This document shows, in pieces, positions 56,784 to 64,000 of a stretch of DNA of 64,000 nt. Origin of the DNA: Candidatus Proelusimicrobium volucris (GTDB lineage Bacteria > Elusimicrobiota > Elusimicrobia > Elusimicrobiales > Elusimicrobiaceae); NCBI GenBank assembly GCA_944324665.1, contig CALUXD010000001.1, positions 310,001-374,000 of the forward strand, in the 5' to 3' direction. The notes under the pieces were generated by a model that was not told the DNA's origin, searched no databases, and saw only the letters and a list, made by a program, of their open reading frames with translations. Each line of letters begins with the position of its first letter. The stretch's first letter is position 1. Position numbers and translations under genes: made by a program.

Positions 56784-57911
56784 TTATTTGTTATAAAATT
56801 CTTTTATTTTGCCGCAGACTATATCGATTTGTTCTTCCGTAATTTCCGGGAACATAGGAATAGAAAGAACTTCCTGCGCCGCGGCTTCTGTGTGGGGGTA
56901 ATCCTGCGCTTTGCAGTTTAAGTGAGCGTAGCAGGGCTGCTTATAGAGCGGTACTGGATAGTAAACGGCATTGCCGATATTATTCTCTTTCAAGAAAGCG
57001 CTTAGAGCGTCGCGGTCTTTTACGCGAATTGTAAAGACATAATAACTTTGGCTCCAGCCTTCGGGCGCCTGAGGCGGGAGAGTTATCCCCTTTACGGAGC
57101 TTAATTTCTTGCGGTAGAGTTCTGCCGCTTTTGCGCGGTTTTCCGTCCATTTTGCGAGATGTTTAAGTTTTACGTCCAATATGGCGGCCTGGATTTCGTC
57201 CATTCTTAAGGTGGAGCCTTCCCTATCGTACTCATAGGCTTTACCCAAGGAGCGTCCGCTGTGTCTTATGCTGGCGCAGGCGTCGGCTATTCCCTTATTG
57301 TTGGATACTACCGCGCCGGCATCGCCGCAGGCGCCGAGGTTCTTGCTGGGATAAAAGCTAAATGCTCCGGCATCGCCCCAAGTGCCGGTATATTTGCCCG
57401 CGCATAAGGCCAAGTGGCTTTGGGCGCAGTCTTCTATAACTTTAAGATTGTGTTTCTTGGCGATGGCCATAATTTCCGGCATATTAGCTGGATAGCCGTA
57501 TAGGTGTACGGGAACGATGGCTTTTGTTTTAGAAGTGATTTTGCGCTCTATGTCTTTTGGGTCAAGATTATAGGTTAGGGGGTCAATATCGGCAAAGACG
57601 AAATCCGCACCCGTAAGAGTTATTGACGTGGTCGTAGCAACAAAGGTAAAGGGAGTGGTGATAACTTCGTCGCCTTTGCCTATGCCCGCGGCCATAAGCG
57701 CTATTTGTATTGCGCTTGCACCAGAAGAGCAGGTAATACAATGCTCGGCATTAAGAGCTTTGGCGAAATCCGCTTCAAATTGCTGTGTCTTGGGTCCCAA
57801 AAGCCATTTCATCGAGTTTAAGGCGTCCAAGGCGGCTTTGTTAATTTCTTCTTTTAAACTTTCGTGCTGTTTTTGCAAATTAAATAAGGGTACTGCAGTA
57901 TTGTTTGTCAT
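56784..57911 (-). CDS. DegT/DnrJ/EryC1/StrS-family sugar aminotransferase
   Basis: 375 residues. PLP-dependent fold; Lys190 in FSFYPSKNLGACGDAG forms the internal aldimine. SSGASAIQIALMAAGIGKGDEV, TTPFTFVATTTSI, the VHLYGYPANM and EDCAQSH blocks are typical. Family members aminate keto sugars for LPS, capsule or surface glycans. The exact sugar cannot be told. Start codon is 2 bases after the MgtC-family gene, so it is the last gene of a three-gene unit with DUF1646 and MgtC, an odd pairing with transport-like membrane proteins. Confidence 0.92.
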   Translation of the reverse strand: MTNNTAVPLFNLQKQHESLKEEINKAALDALNSMKWLLGPKTQQFEADFAKALNAEHCITCSSGASAIQIALMAAGIGKGDEVITTPFTFVATTTSITLTGADFVFADIDPLTYNLDPKDIERKITSKTKAIVPVHLYGYPANMPEIMAIAKKHNLKVIEDCAQSHLALCAGKYTGTWGDAGAFSFYPSKNLGACGDAGAVVSNNKGIADACASIRHSGRSLGKAYEYDREGSTLRMDEIQAAILDVKLKHLAKWTENRAKAAELYRKKLSSVKGITLPPQAPEGWSQSYYVFTIRVKDRDALSAFLKENNIGNAVYYPVPLYKQPCYAHLNCKAQDYPHTEAAAQEVLSIPMFPEITEEQIDIVCGKIKEFYNK

Positions 57912-57913
57912 AA

Positions 57914-58555
57914 TTATTTATCCAATGATTTTATTTCTTTTAACATTATAAGTTCTTTAAAGCTTTCGGTGAAAGCTTTCTTGGACATATTTATTATCAT
58001 TTTGATAACGAACAGTCCGTCTTCCTTAAACAAATCCTCTTTTATTATTTCCGCTTTATGTTTTTTAAGAGTGTCGTTTATTTTTTGCACTATATCGGGT
58101 GAAGGCTCGCACTTTATGGTGAGAGAATCGTATAATCTTACATAATCAAAGCTGTTCATAAGCTTGCGGATAAACAGCTGCAGTATCAAGACGAATATCG
58201 TGGCGGAACCAGCTATAATAAACTCGCCGTATCCCGCGGCCATGCCCACCGCCGCGACCAGCCATATCCCCGCCGCCGTAGTTAGGCCCGATATTTTGTT
58301 GCCGTCCCTGAGTATGGAACCCGCACCCAAAAAGCCGACGCCCGCCACTATTTGGGCCGCTATTCTCGCGGGATCGCCCCCGTAGTTAAAAGCCGAGGTT
58401 ATAGAAAGCAGCGTAAATACCGCCGAGCCCGCGCAAATTAAAGTGTTTGTCGCAAAGCCTGCGGGCTTATCGTGATATTGCCTCTCAAGGCCGATTACTC
58501 CGCCTAAGATTAAGGCGGCTAAAATTCTTATAATAATTTCTTCCGTTGTTATCAT
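57914..58555 (-). CDS. MgtC/SapB family membrane protein
   Basis: 213 residues. The N-terminal half has four membrane helices with IRILAALILGGVIGLERQYHDKPAGFATNTLICAGSAVFTLLS and the GAGSILRDGNKISGLTTAAGIW block that define MgtC/SapB. A cytosolic C-terminal part (about 140-213) resembles an ACT-like domain. MgtC proteins affect magnesium adaptation and inhibit F1Fo ATP synthase in pathogens; here the role is unknown. It follows DUF1646 with a one-base gap and precedes the DegT gene by 2. Confidence 0.9.
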   Translation of the reverse strand: MITTEEIIIRILAALILGGVIGLERQYHDKPAGFATNTLICAGSAVFTLLSITSAFNYGGDPARIAAQIVAGVGFLGAGSILRDGNKISGLTTAAGIWLVAAVGMAAGYGEFIIAGSATIFVLILQLFIRKLMNSFDYVRLYDSLTIKCEPSPDIVQKINDTLKKHKAEIIKEDLFKEDGLFVIKMIINMSKKAFTESFKELIMLKEIKSLDK

Positions 58556-58556
58556 A

Positions 58557-59606
58557 TCAATATTTGGACGCGACCGGCACTAGGTTTAGTATTACGAAAT
58601 AAACAAGCATTACCGCTATGCCTATGGGCAAAGCGTCTTTCGCCCACTCCTTGCTTTTTATTTTAAATTTGGACGCGCAGATAATATTGGGGATATTGCC
58701 CGGTATCAGAAAACCGCCCGATATTATTAAGGCCATAAGCAAAAATTCTATCTGTTTGTTTGTCATGCTTGGTACGATTTCCGCTGCGGCCAATGTGGCA
58801 TTATCCAAGATCGCCGAGATGGAGTTCGCCCAATAAAGCGCCCATTCCGGCAGTTTTAATATGCTTATTTCCGCCAAGGGCGTCAAACCTTGCCCGAAAA
58901 ACACCAAAGCCATTACAAACAGGAACACTTTAGCCGCTCTTACTAAAATATCTTTTTTGCTTTCGTGATCTACGCTTTGTTTGGTGAGGTTCTGGGGATC
59001 TTTTGTCCTGGCGGCCAACAACGAAAAAAGCAGTACGCCCGGCAATATAAACTCCCACAGCAAATTAAACAGATAGAAAAACCCCGCATTATGGGGTTCT
59101 TCCGCCAGTTTGCTGGTAACTATCGTGGAAAGCGGCTCGCCCAAAGGCGTGAGTACCGCGCCCATACCTATCGCGAAACAGCCCATAACTATTACGTGCA
59201 CGGTATCCCTTTTTGAGAGGCGCAAAGTCGCCGCTATTTCGCACAGTATCAAGGCGGCTATTATAGCCGTAATTACGCTTGATAAAAGCGATAAGACGAA
59301 AACGAATAAGACAATAGTGGGCTTTAGTCCGATTTTATCTTCAACCACTTCTATAAATTTTGTTATAGCTTTTCTGAACTGTCGGAACAGCAATCCCGTA
59401 ATGAGGACCGCCAAAGATATTGCTATCGGCTCTTTAAGAGCATGGGTTACAAGTTTCCAGCTCCACAATCCCGTAATGCTTACGGCCAATATGCCGAGCA
59501 CGAATAAAAAGGCTTCCAATTCCTTTTCCACCGCATGTATGGTGAAAGGGAGGAACAAAGCCAAGCATATTATAATGCTTAACAGAATGATTACCGTTAT
59601 CGTCAT
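58557..59606 (-). CDS. DUF1646 family membrane transporter-like protein
   Basis: 349 residues with about ten hydrophobic helices. It resembles the DUF1646 proteins of the ion-transporter superfamily (SVITAIIAALILCEIAATLRLSKRD, GMGAVLTPLGEPLSTIV, LISGGFLIPGNIPNIICA-like turns with Gly-Pro loops as in NhaD/arsenite-type permeases). A cation or anion exchange function is likely but the substrate is unknown. TATAAT six bases before the ATG with no ribosome site suggests a leaderless start. It leads the DUF1646-mgtC-degT operon. Confidence 0.8.
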   Translation of the reverse strand: MTITVIILLSIIICLALFLPFTIHAVEKELEAFLFVLGILAVSITGLWSWKLVTHALKEPIAISLAVLITGLLFRQFRKAITKFIEVVEDKIGLKPTIVLFVFVLSLLSSVITAIIAALILCEIAATLRLSKRDTVHVIVMGCFAIGMGAVLTPLGEPLSTIVTSKLAEEPHNAGFFYLFNLLWEFILPGVLLFSLLAARTKDPQNLTKQSVDHESKKDILVRAAKVFLFVMALVFFGQGLTPLAEISILKLPEWALYWANSISAILDNATLAAAEIVPSMTNKQIEFLLMALIISGGFLIPGNIPNIICASKFKIKSKEWAKDALPIGIAVMLVYFVILNLVPVASKY

Positions 59607-59612
59607 AAGTTT

Positions 59613-59618
59613 ATTATA
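59613..59618 (-). promoter_or_regulatory. -10 hexamer, leaderless spacing (DUF1646 gene)
   Basis: On the minus strand TATAAT is followed by exactly six bases and the ATG at 59606. There is no Shine-Dalgarno. Confidence 0.5.
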
Positions 59619-59640
59619 TCAAAAACATTTAGGCGCAAAT

Positions 59641-59673
59641 AAAAAAGCCCGCCTTTTTTGGCGGGCTTTTTTT
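59641..59673. terminator. Terminator after the outer-membrane protein gene
   Basis: AAAAAAGCCCGCC/GGCGGGCTTTTTT (59641-59653, 59660-59672) with T-runs on both strands. On the minus strand it follows the OMP stop by about 15 bases. Confidence 0.9.
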
Positions 59674-59686
59674 GTGTCGCGTCAAA

Positions 59687-60340
59687 TTATAACTTTACGC
59701 CTACTTTCAAAAGAAGCGAAATATCGGAGAGGTAACTCGTATCGGCAAATTTATTATCGTCCATCCACCAGTGGTTGTATCTGGCTTCCAAACCCCAAAT
59801 AAAGATGTCGTTTAAGTCGCTTTCAACGCCCAATCCTACGTATAAAGCGGGTTTGGTGGCGGATTGTTCTTCTTCTCCAAAAACATCGGATTCCATTTTC
59901 CCTTTATATTTTGCGAAACCAACTCCCACGGGTATATAAAGCCTGGTTTTGGCATCGGGCGCGAAGTTGAACTTACCGGCCAGAAACATTGCATATTTAT
60001 CGGCGGAAGTTTTTATCGTTTCCGAAAAACCCATAGCGGAGAGAGAGTATTCTGCGGCATCATAATTTGTCGCGTTAAATTCCAATCCCAAACCGATATT
60101 TTGGGTAAGGTAATGCATAATTTGCAGACCGTAGGTCGGGCCGACGTCGCCATAGTCAAAATTTTCATCGCCAAAAGAGGCGCCGACATTCGTTGGGGAA
60201 AACCCGTATTCCATGGTGGGAACGGCGAAACCGCCCAAAACTGAAATATGGGTCATACCCTTGTCTATACCTTGGTCTATACCCGCGAAAGCCGGGGTGA
60301 AAAGGACTAATAATACTGCGCTGATGAGCAATTTTTTCAT
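59687..60340 (-). CDS. Outer-membrane beta-barrel protein
   Basis: 217 residues. A signal peptide (1-19, ending TPAFAG) is followed by alternating hydrophobic/polar strands rich in Tyr, Gly and Asn. LGVESDLNDIFIWGLEARYNHWWM and the final residues SLLLKVGVKL, which end in a hydrophobic residue after a strand, fit an OmpA/OmpW-type eight-stranded porin-like barrel. An AAGGAG ribosome site precedes the ATG. No substrate can be assigned. It supports a diderm envelope. Confidence 0.82.
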   Translation of the reverse strand: MKKLLISAVLLVLFTPAFAGIDQGIDKGMTHISVLGGFAVPTMEYGFSPTNVGASFGDENFDYGDVGPTYGLQIMHYLTQNIGLGLEFNATNYDAAEYSLSAMGFSETIKTSADKYAMFLAGKFNFAPDAKTRLYIPVGVGFAKYKGKMESDVFGEEEQSATKPALYVGLGVESDLNDIFIWGLEARYNHWWMDDNKFADTSYLSDISLLLKVGVKL

Positions 60341-60395
60341 TGATAATCTCCTTAATTTGCAACTTGTCCAAAATATTTTAGCAAAAACGGATTAG

Positions 60396-61019
60396 TTAAA
60401 ATACTCCGCTGTAAGAAGGATCCCAAGATTTGTAATCTATTACCGTAGTTTGCTTTTTCTTGCTTTTGCCTATTGCGCCTTGCTGTGCGTTAAGCATAGT
60501 TTGAGGCCAAAAACCTTGCGCTTTTAACACTTGTTCGGCTACCTCTCTAAAGGCGCCCCTGCCGCCGGGTGTTTGGGTTATGTAGAGGCAGCAGTCTTTT
60601 ACTTCTTGGCGGCTGTTAGCCACGGCACAGGGCAGGCCGACTTCTTTTAGGGCGGGTATATCGATAAAATCGTCGCCTATAAAGATTATTTCCTCCGCTT
60701 TAAGCCCGCTTCGCTTGATGAAATCCTGCAAAGGCGGCAGTTTGGAGAGGAAATTATAATACAAAAAATCCATACCCAAGGAGGCGGCCCTTCTTTCCGT
60801 AGCGGGTGCGTTGCCGCCGGTAATAATACCGGTTATAATGCCGCAGTCCCTGAGCATATGGAAGGCTATGCCGTCATAGGCGCTGAATTTCTTTATTTCT
60901 ACCGTTTTGCCTTCCGGCGTTACGAAGAAGTTCATCGTGGAATCCGTCAAAACTCCGTCGACATCGGTAAGAACGGCTTTGATTTTTTTGAATTTATCTG
61001 AAAGATCTTTTTCTGTCAT
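60396..61019 (-). CDS. kdsC: 3-deoxy-D-manno-octulosonate 8-phosphate phosphatase (KdsC-like HAD hydrolase)
   Basis: 207 residues. The HAD motif DVDGVLTD (Asp19 nucleophile, Asp21 acid/base), the IITGGNAPATERRA motif, Lys in the third motif region, and IGDDFIDIPALKEVGLPCAVANS are those of the tetrameric C0-type KdsC, which makes Kdo for the LPS inner core. About 40 residues at the C-terminus (including KKKQTTVIDYKSWDPSYSGVF) exceed the usual length and have no known role. TAAGAT lies six bases before the ATG. It diverges from a CsgG-like lipoprotein gene with 53 bases between starts. Confidence 0.9.
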   Translation of the reverse strand: MTEKDLSDKFKKIKAVLTDVDGVLTDSTMNFFVTPEGKTVEIKKFSAYDGIAFHMLRDCGIITGIITGGNAPATERRAASLGMDFLYYNFLSKLPPLQDFIKRSGLKAEEIIFIGDDFIDIPALKEVGLPCAVANSRQEVKDCCLYITQTPGGRGAFREVAEQVLKAQGFWPQTMLNAQQGAIGKSKKKQTTVIDYKSWDPSYSGVF

Positions 61020-61025
61020 AGCTAT

Positions 61026-61031
61026 ATCTTA
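61026..61031 (-). promoter_or_regulatory. -10-like hexamer, leaderless spacing (kdsC)
   Basis: On the minus strand TAAGAT is followed by exactly six bases and the kdsC ATG (61019). There is no Shine-Dalgarno. Confidence 0.4.
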
Positions 61032-61060
61032 TTAAATTTAGGCGTAAAGGTAAAAAATTA

Positions 61061-61066
61061 TATAAT
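61061..61066 (+). promoter_or_regulatory. -10 hexamer, leaderless spacing (CsgG-like lipoprotein)
   Basis: TATAAT followed by exactly six bases and ATG 61073; no Shine-Dalgarno. Confidence 0.5.
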
Positions 61067-61072
61067 GATATT

Positions 61073-61768
61073 ATGAGAAATATAATCATATTGATCCTTT
61101 GTTTTTTCGTTTCGGCCTGCGCGCCAAAGACTTATATAAGCAAAAGTTATAACTTTAATAACTTGAAGAGGATAGGCGTCTTGGCTTTCGCCTCCCCCGA
61201 TGATACTTTTAGCGGTGCCGAAAACCTTTTTACCAAAAGCCTTATAAAATACGGATATACCGTAGTTGAAAGAGCACAAATAGAGGAAGTGTTGCAAGAG
61301 CATAATTTATCTACTACGTCCTATCTTTCGCCGGCGGTAACGCGCCAATTGGGCAAAGTGTTGGGAGTAGATGTTCTTTTGACTGGCGAAATCACGTCCT
61401 ATATGCCCGAGCAGAAACAGCTTGTGTATAATGTCAGCAGACGGACTTCGAGCGAGCCGGTATTTTCCAAAGAAGTGGTAAAGAATTCTGACGGCAATGT
61501 CCAAATAAGAAGCACTTACGCGGGCCAGCAACACACCAGCAGCAAAGATATTTATCCCGTAGAATACACGATTTACGCACAAGTGGGCGTGGTGGCCAAG
61601 ATGATAGACGTCGATACCGCCGAAATTATTTGGGTGGGCGACGATACGAAAGAGGGCGTCAGCGGGTTGGATGCGCTCTCTTCAAGCGCGAACGCGCTGA
61701 TAAAAAGTTTTGACAAGAAAGTTCGTAAAGCAAAGCAGGAATATCAGAAAGACCAGGAAAAGCTATGA
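61073..61768 (+). CDS. CsgG-like outer-membrane lipoprotein
   Basis: 231 residues. A signal peptide with lipobox VSAC (Cys16) gives a lipid anchor. The body reads LKRIGVLAFASPDDTFSGAENLFTKSLIKYGYTVVERAQIEEVLQEHNL and later LGKVLGVDVLLTGEITSY, which is the layout of the CsgG/curli-secretion and related lipoprotein fold. There is no curli cluster, so secretion is not implied; similar proteins of unknown function are widespread. It overlaps by 4 bases the small membrane protein that links it to serS. A leaderless start is likely (TATAAT six bases before ATG). Confidence 0.78.
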   Translation: MRNIIILILCFFVSACAPKTYISKSYNFNNLKRIGVLAFASPDDTFSGAENLFTKSLIKYGYTVVERAQIEEVLQEHNLSTTSYLSPAVTRQLGKVLGVDVLLTGEITSYMPEQKQLVYNVSRRTSSEPVFSKEVVKNSDGNVQIRSTYAGQQHTSSKDIYPVEYTIYAQVGVVAKMIDVDTAEIIWVGDDTKEGVSGLDALSSSANALIKSFDKKVRKAKQEYQKDQEKL

Positions 61769-62016
61769 GGATAGGCGGGGAAGAAGAATTTGAATTTCAC
61801 GGCGCAAGCCCCGCTTTTTGGCTTATTCTGTGCGCCGTATTGATACCGTTGGCTTTGTTTTTTGTAAGACAGATGATATATGTGCCCGTTGACACCGGGG
61901 TGGTAAAGGATTTTGTATTGGACGAAAGCAAGGAAAAGGCAAGCCCGATAAAGAAATACTTTCCCAAACCATATTCCGTCAACGATTTGGCGAGAGGAGA
62001 TTATGATAGACATTAA
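61765..62016 (+). CDS. Small single-pass membrane protein, function unknown
   Basis: 83 residues. One membrane helix (about 17-35) follows an acidic start, then a 45-residue tail with PIKKYFPKPYSVNDLARGDYDRH. I recognise no family. It overlaps the lipoprotein gene by 4 bases and the serS start by 14, and so is coupled to both. Confidence 0.7.
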   Translation: MRIGGEEEFEFHGASPAFWLILCAVLIPLALFFVRQMIYVPVDTGVVKDFVLDESKEKASPIKKYFPKPYSVNDLARGDYDRH

Positions 62017-63295
62017 AATTTTAAACGCCGATACTGAAGGGACGAAAAAGAAACTCGCCTCCAGAAACCCAAATTTGACGCAGCTTGCCGATAGAGTACT
62101 GGAAGAAGAAAAGGAATATAAGGCAGCGCTTTTGGAAGTGGAAAATTTAAGAGCTAAGAGAAACGATATTTCCAAAAAAATAGGCATAGTGCGCGCCAAA
62201 GAAGGCCCCGATGCCGCCAAAGCCGTAATGGAAGAAGCCAATAAACTTAAAGAGAGTATGCAGGGCAAGGAAAGCGAAGTTTCGGCGCTTAAAGAAAAAA
62301 TACGTCAAACTCTTTTGACGATTCCCAATTTGCCTGCGGACGATGTCCCCGTAGGGCCGGACGAAACGGCCAATGTCGTGGTGAAGGAAAATACTTTGCC
62401 TATCCCGCAATTTGATTTTAAGGTAAAGGACCATCACGAAATAGGGGAAAGTTTGGGCATACTGGATTTTGCCACCGCGGCGAAACTTTCCGGCAGCAGG
62501 TTTGTCTTGTTAAAAGGCGACGGCGCCCGCTTGGAGAGGAGCTTAATAGCCTTTATGATAGATTTGCACGTCAAAAACGGCTATACGGAATTTATGCCCC
62601 CAGCCATAGTAAATGCGGAAGTGCTTTACGGCACTGGCCAGCTGCCCAAATTTAAGGAAGATATGTATCACGTCGACGGGGAAGGTGATCAGTACTTGAT
62701 TTCCACCGCGGAAATACCTCTTACCAATATGTACAGGGGCGAAACTTTGCAGGACAGCGATTTGCCCAAAGCCTTTACGGCGTATACGCCCTGCTTTAGG
62801 AAGGAAGCCGGCTCTTACGGCAAGGATACCAGAGGCCTTATCAGACAGCATCAGTTTAATAAGGTCGAAATGGTGTGGCTTGCAAAGCCGGAAGAATCTA
62901 TGGATATACTCGAGAAGATGACGCAGGAAGCGGAACTCGTTTTAAAAACTTTAGGCCTTCCTTACAGAAGAGTTTTACTTTCCACGGGCGATATGGGATT
63001 CTCTTCCGCCAAGACTTTTGATTTGGAAGTCTGGTTCCCCAGCCAGAACACGTTTAGGGAAATTTCGTCTTGCTCCAACTGCACCGATTTCCAGGCCAGA
63101 CGCATGAATTTAAGGTTCAAACGCGGAGGCGAGAAAGGAACGGAATACGTCCACACCTTAAACGGCAGCGGCGTGGCGGTAGGCAGAACTTTCGCCGCCA
63201 TATTGGAAAACTATCAGCAGGCTGACGGAAGCGTAATCATACCGGAGGCTTTACGCCCTTACTTCGGCAAAGACAGGATCACCCGCAATGATTAG
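62003..63295 (+). CDS. serS: Seryl-tRNA synthetase
   Basis: 430 residues, standard. An N-terminal two-helix coiled-coil arm (about 28-100, RVLEEEKEYKAALLEVENLRAKRNDISKKIG) grips tRNA-Ser; the class II core has motif 2 (FRKEAGSYGKDTRGLIRQHQF) and motif 3 (GSGVAVGRTFAAILENYQ), plus TAEIPLTN. It overlaps the small membrane protein by 14 bases. A GAGAGGAG ribosome site lies in that gene's end. The next gene overlaps its stop by 8 bases. Confidence 0.97.
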   Translation: MIDIKILNADTEGTKKKLASRNPNLTQLADRVLEEEKEYKAALLEVENLRAKRNDISKKIGIVRAKEGPDAAKAVMEEANKLKESMQGKESEVSALKEKIRQTLLTIPNLPADDVPVGPDETANVVVKENTLPIPQFDFKVKDHHEIGESLGILDFATAAKLSGSRFVLLKGDGARLERSLIAFMIDLHVKNGYTEFMPPAIVNAEVLYGTGQLPKFKEDMYHVDGEGDQYLISTAEIPLTNMYRGETLQDSDLPKAFTAYTPCFRKEAGSYGKDTRGLIRQHQFNKVEMVWLAKPEESMDILEKMTQEAELVLKTLGLPYRRVLLSTGDMGFSSAKTFDLEVWFPSQNTFREISSCSNCTDFQARRMNLRFKRGGEKGTEYVHTLNGSGVAVGRTFAAILENYQQADGSVIIPEALRPYFGKDRITRND

Positions 63296-64000
63296 AAAGT
63301 TGTTTTTTGTCGCGGGTTTTGCTTTGTGTTGCAGTTTGGGTTGGGCTAATTCTTTAACGCCGGAAGTATTGTCTTTGGCCGATGCGGGTGTTCGGGCGGT
63401 TTACGCTTTGGATTTTGATACCGCGCGCCAAAATATCGATACGCTTCTAAAAAAATATCCCAATTATCCTTTAGCGTTGTTTGGCAGAACGATGATAGAG
63501 TGGTCCCGCTTTGAATACGAGTTTGAAAAAAGCAATCCCGCGCAGGCGGAAATATTCGAAGAGAGTATTTCAAGCTCGATAGAAGGTATAAAACAATGGC
63601 TTAAAGACAACGGCGACGAAGCCCAGGCTTATATGGCGCTGGGCGGTGTCTACGGAGTAAAAGCCCGTTTTGAACTTGCCAACAAAAGTTATATAAAGGC
63701 GTATTTTTCCGGCAGGAAGGGCCTTAAGTATATGAATAAGGCCACCAAGCTCGATCCCGAAATGTACGACGCGTATTTGGGGGAAGCGATTTATCAATAT
63801 TATGCCGGCACTTTGCCCGCCGTGGTAAAAGTGCTGGCGAAATTGGTTGTCAGCGGGGACGCCCAAAAAGGAATAGACTACCTTAATATGATAAAGGAAA
63901 AAGGGCGTTTCAGCGCGGATACGGCCAAATTGCTGTTGGTGGAAATATCTATAGAAAGCGATAAATATTACAATCCTCCTTTGGCCGACAAGTATATCCA
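63288..64000 (+). CDS. Exported TPR-like protein (partial, C-terminus off the window)
   Basis: The first 237 residues are visible from the ATG at 63288, which overlaps the serS stop by 8 bases. A signal peptide (about 1-20) precedes tetratricopeptide-like helices: VRAVYALDFDTARQNIDTLLKKYPNYPLALFGR, EAQAYMALGGVYGVKARFELANKSY and KGLKYMNKATKLDPEMYDAYLGEAIYQYYAG. The spacing is about 34-45 residues. A scaffold or envelope-assembly role is common for such proteins, but nothing specific can be said. The reading frame is open to the window's last base. Confidence 0.75.
   Translation, partial: MIRKLFFVAGFALCCSLGWANSLTPEVLSLADAGVRAVYALDFDTARQNIDTLLKKYPNYPLALFGRTMIEWSRFEYEFEKSNPAQAEIFEESISSSIEGIKQWLKDNGDEAQAYMALGGVYGVKARFELANKSYIKAYFSGRKGLKYMNKATKLDPEMYDAYLGEAIYQYYAGTLPAVVKVLAKLVVSGDAQKGIDYLNMIKEKGRFSADTAKLLLVEISIESDKYYNPPLADKYI

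Overview
The window is ordinary, dense bacterial chromosome around the replication start: dnaA, dnaN, dciA, gyrB and gyrA lie at 42.2-50.2 kb and parA-parB with five parS-like palindromes at 31.6-34.5 kb. The gene set points to a strictly anaerobic, diderm, fermentative bacterium. It has an oxygen-defence operon built on rubrerythrin, desulfoferrodoxin and a flavodiiron protein, LPS-core genes (hldD, kdsC), a beta-barrel outer-membrane protein, lipoproteins, and meso-DAP peptidoglycan (dapA-lysC-asd-dapB, murE with the DNPR signature). The overall flavour (pyruvoyl arginine decarboxylase, short aspartokinase, small lineage-restricted lipoproteins) suggests a gut Elusimicrobiota-like organism, but that is inference from memory and not proven here. 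I see no insertion sequence, prophage or CRISPR array.

Layout. 1-4.4 kb: end of a MarC-type membrane protein, tRNA-Val, uvrB, birA, an orphan receiver protein and a minimal tilS. 4.4-6.0 kb: sppA and a membrane protein (minus strand). 6.1-10.7 kb: DAP/lysine operon ending in an unusual MurC/Mpl-like ligase. 10.8-13.0 kb: ECF sigma factor, a cysteine-bearing single-pass protein and a thioredoxin-CcdA/DsbD fusion. 13.1-16.7 kb: TIGR02757-type gene diverging from murE-murD. 16.9-19.1 kb: tRNA-Gly, an unknown membrane-anchored protein, yjbQ, a thioesterase and a lipoprotein. 19.2-26.7 kb: complete F1Fo ATP synthase operon (minus strand) with hldD embedded between atpA and atpG. 26.7-31.4 kb: TreT-like glycosyltransferase diverging from a GH13 enzyme, a GT8-like transferase and lepB. 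31.6-34.5 kb: partition region. 34.9-36.3 kb: pdaD-speB (arginine to agmatine to putrescine). 36.4-38.4 kb: exported M3 peptidase. 38.7-42.1 kb: rbr-tpx-dfx-fdp-flavin reductase-rubredoxin operon. 42.2-56.6 kb: long rightward block dnaA to pth. 56.8-64 kb: DegT aminotransferase/MgtC/DUF1646 operon, OMP, kdsC, CsgG-like lipoprotein, serS and a TPR-like protein cut by the window edge.

No spectacular new defence or mobile system is visible. The most interesting observations are: eight gene starts where a TANNNT hexamer sits exactly six bases before the ATG with no Shine-Dalgarno (candidate leaderless mRNAs); the putative redox-sensing ECF sigma/Cys-protein/thioredoxin-CcdA unit; hldD inside the ATP synthase operon with a zero-base junction to atpA; the parS-like cluster around a GrpB-family gene; and an orphan terminator in a geneless stretch after parB.
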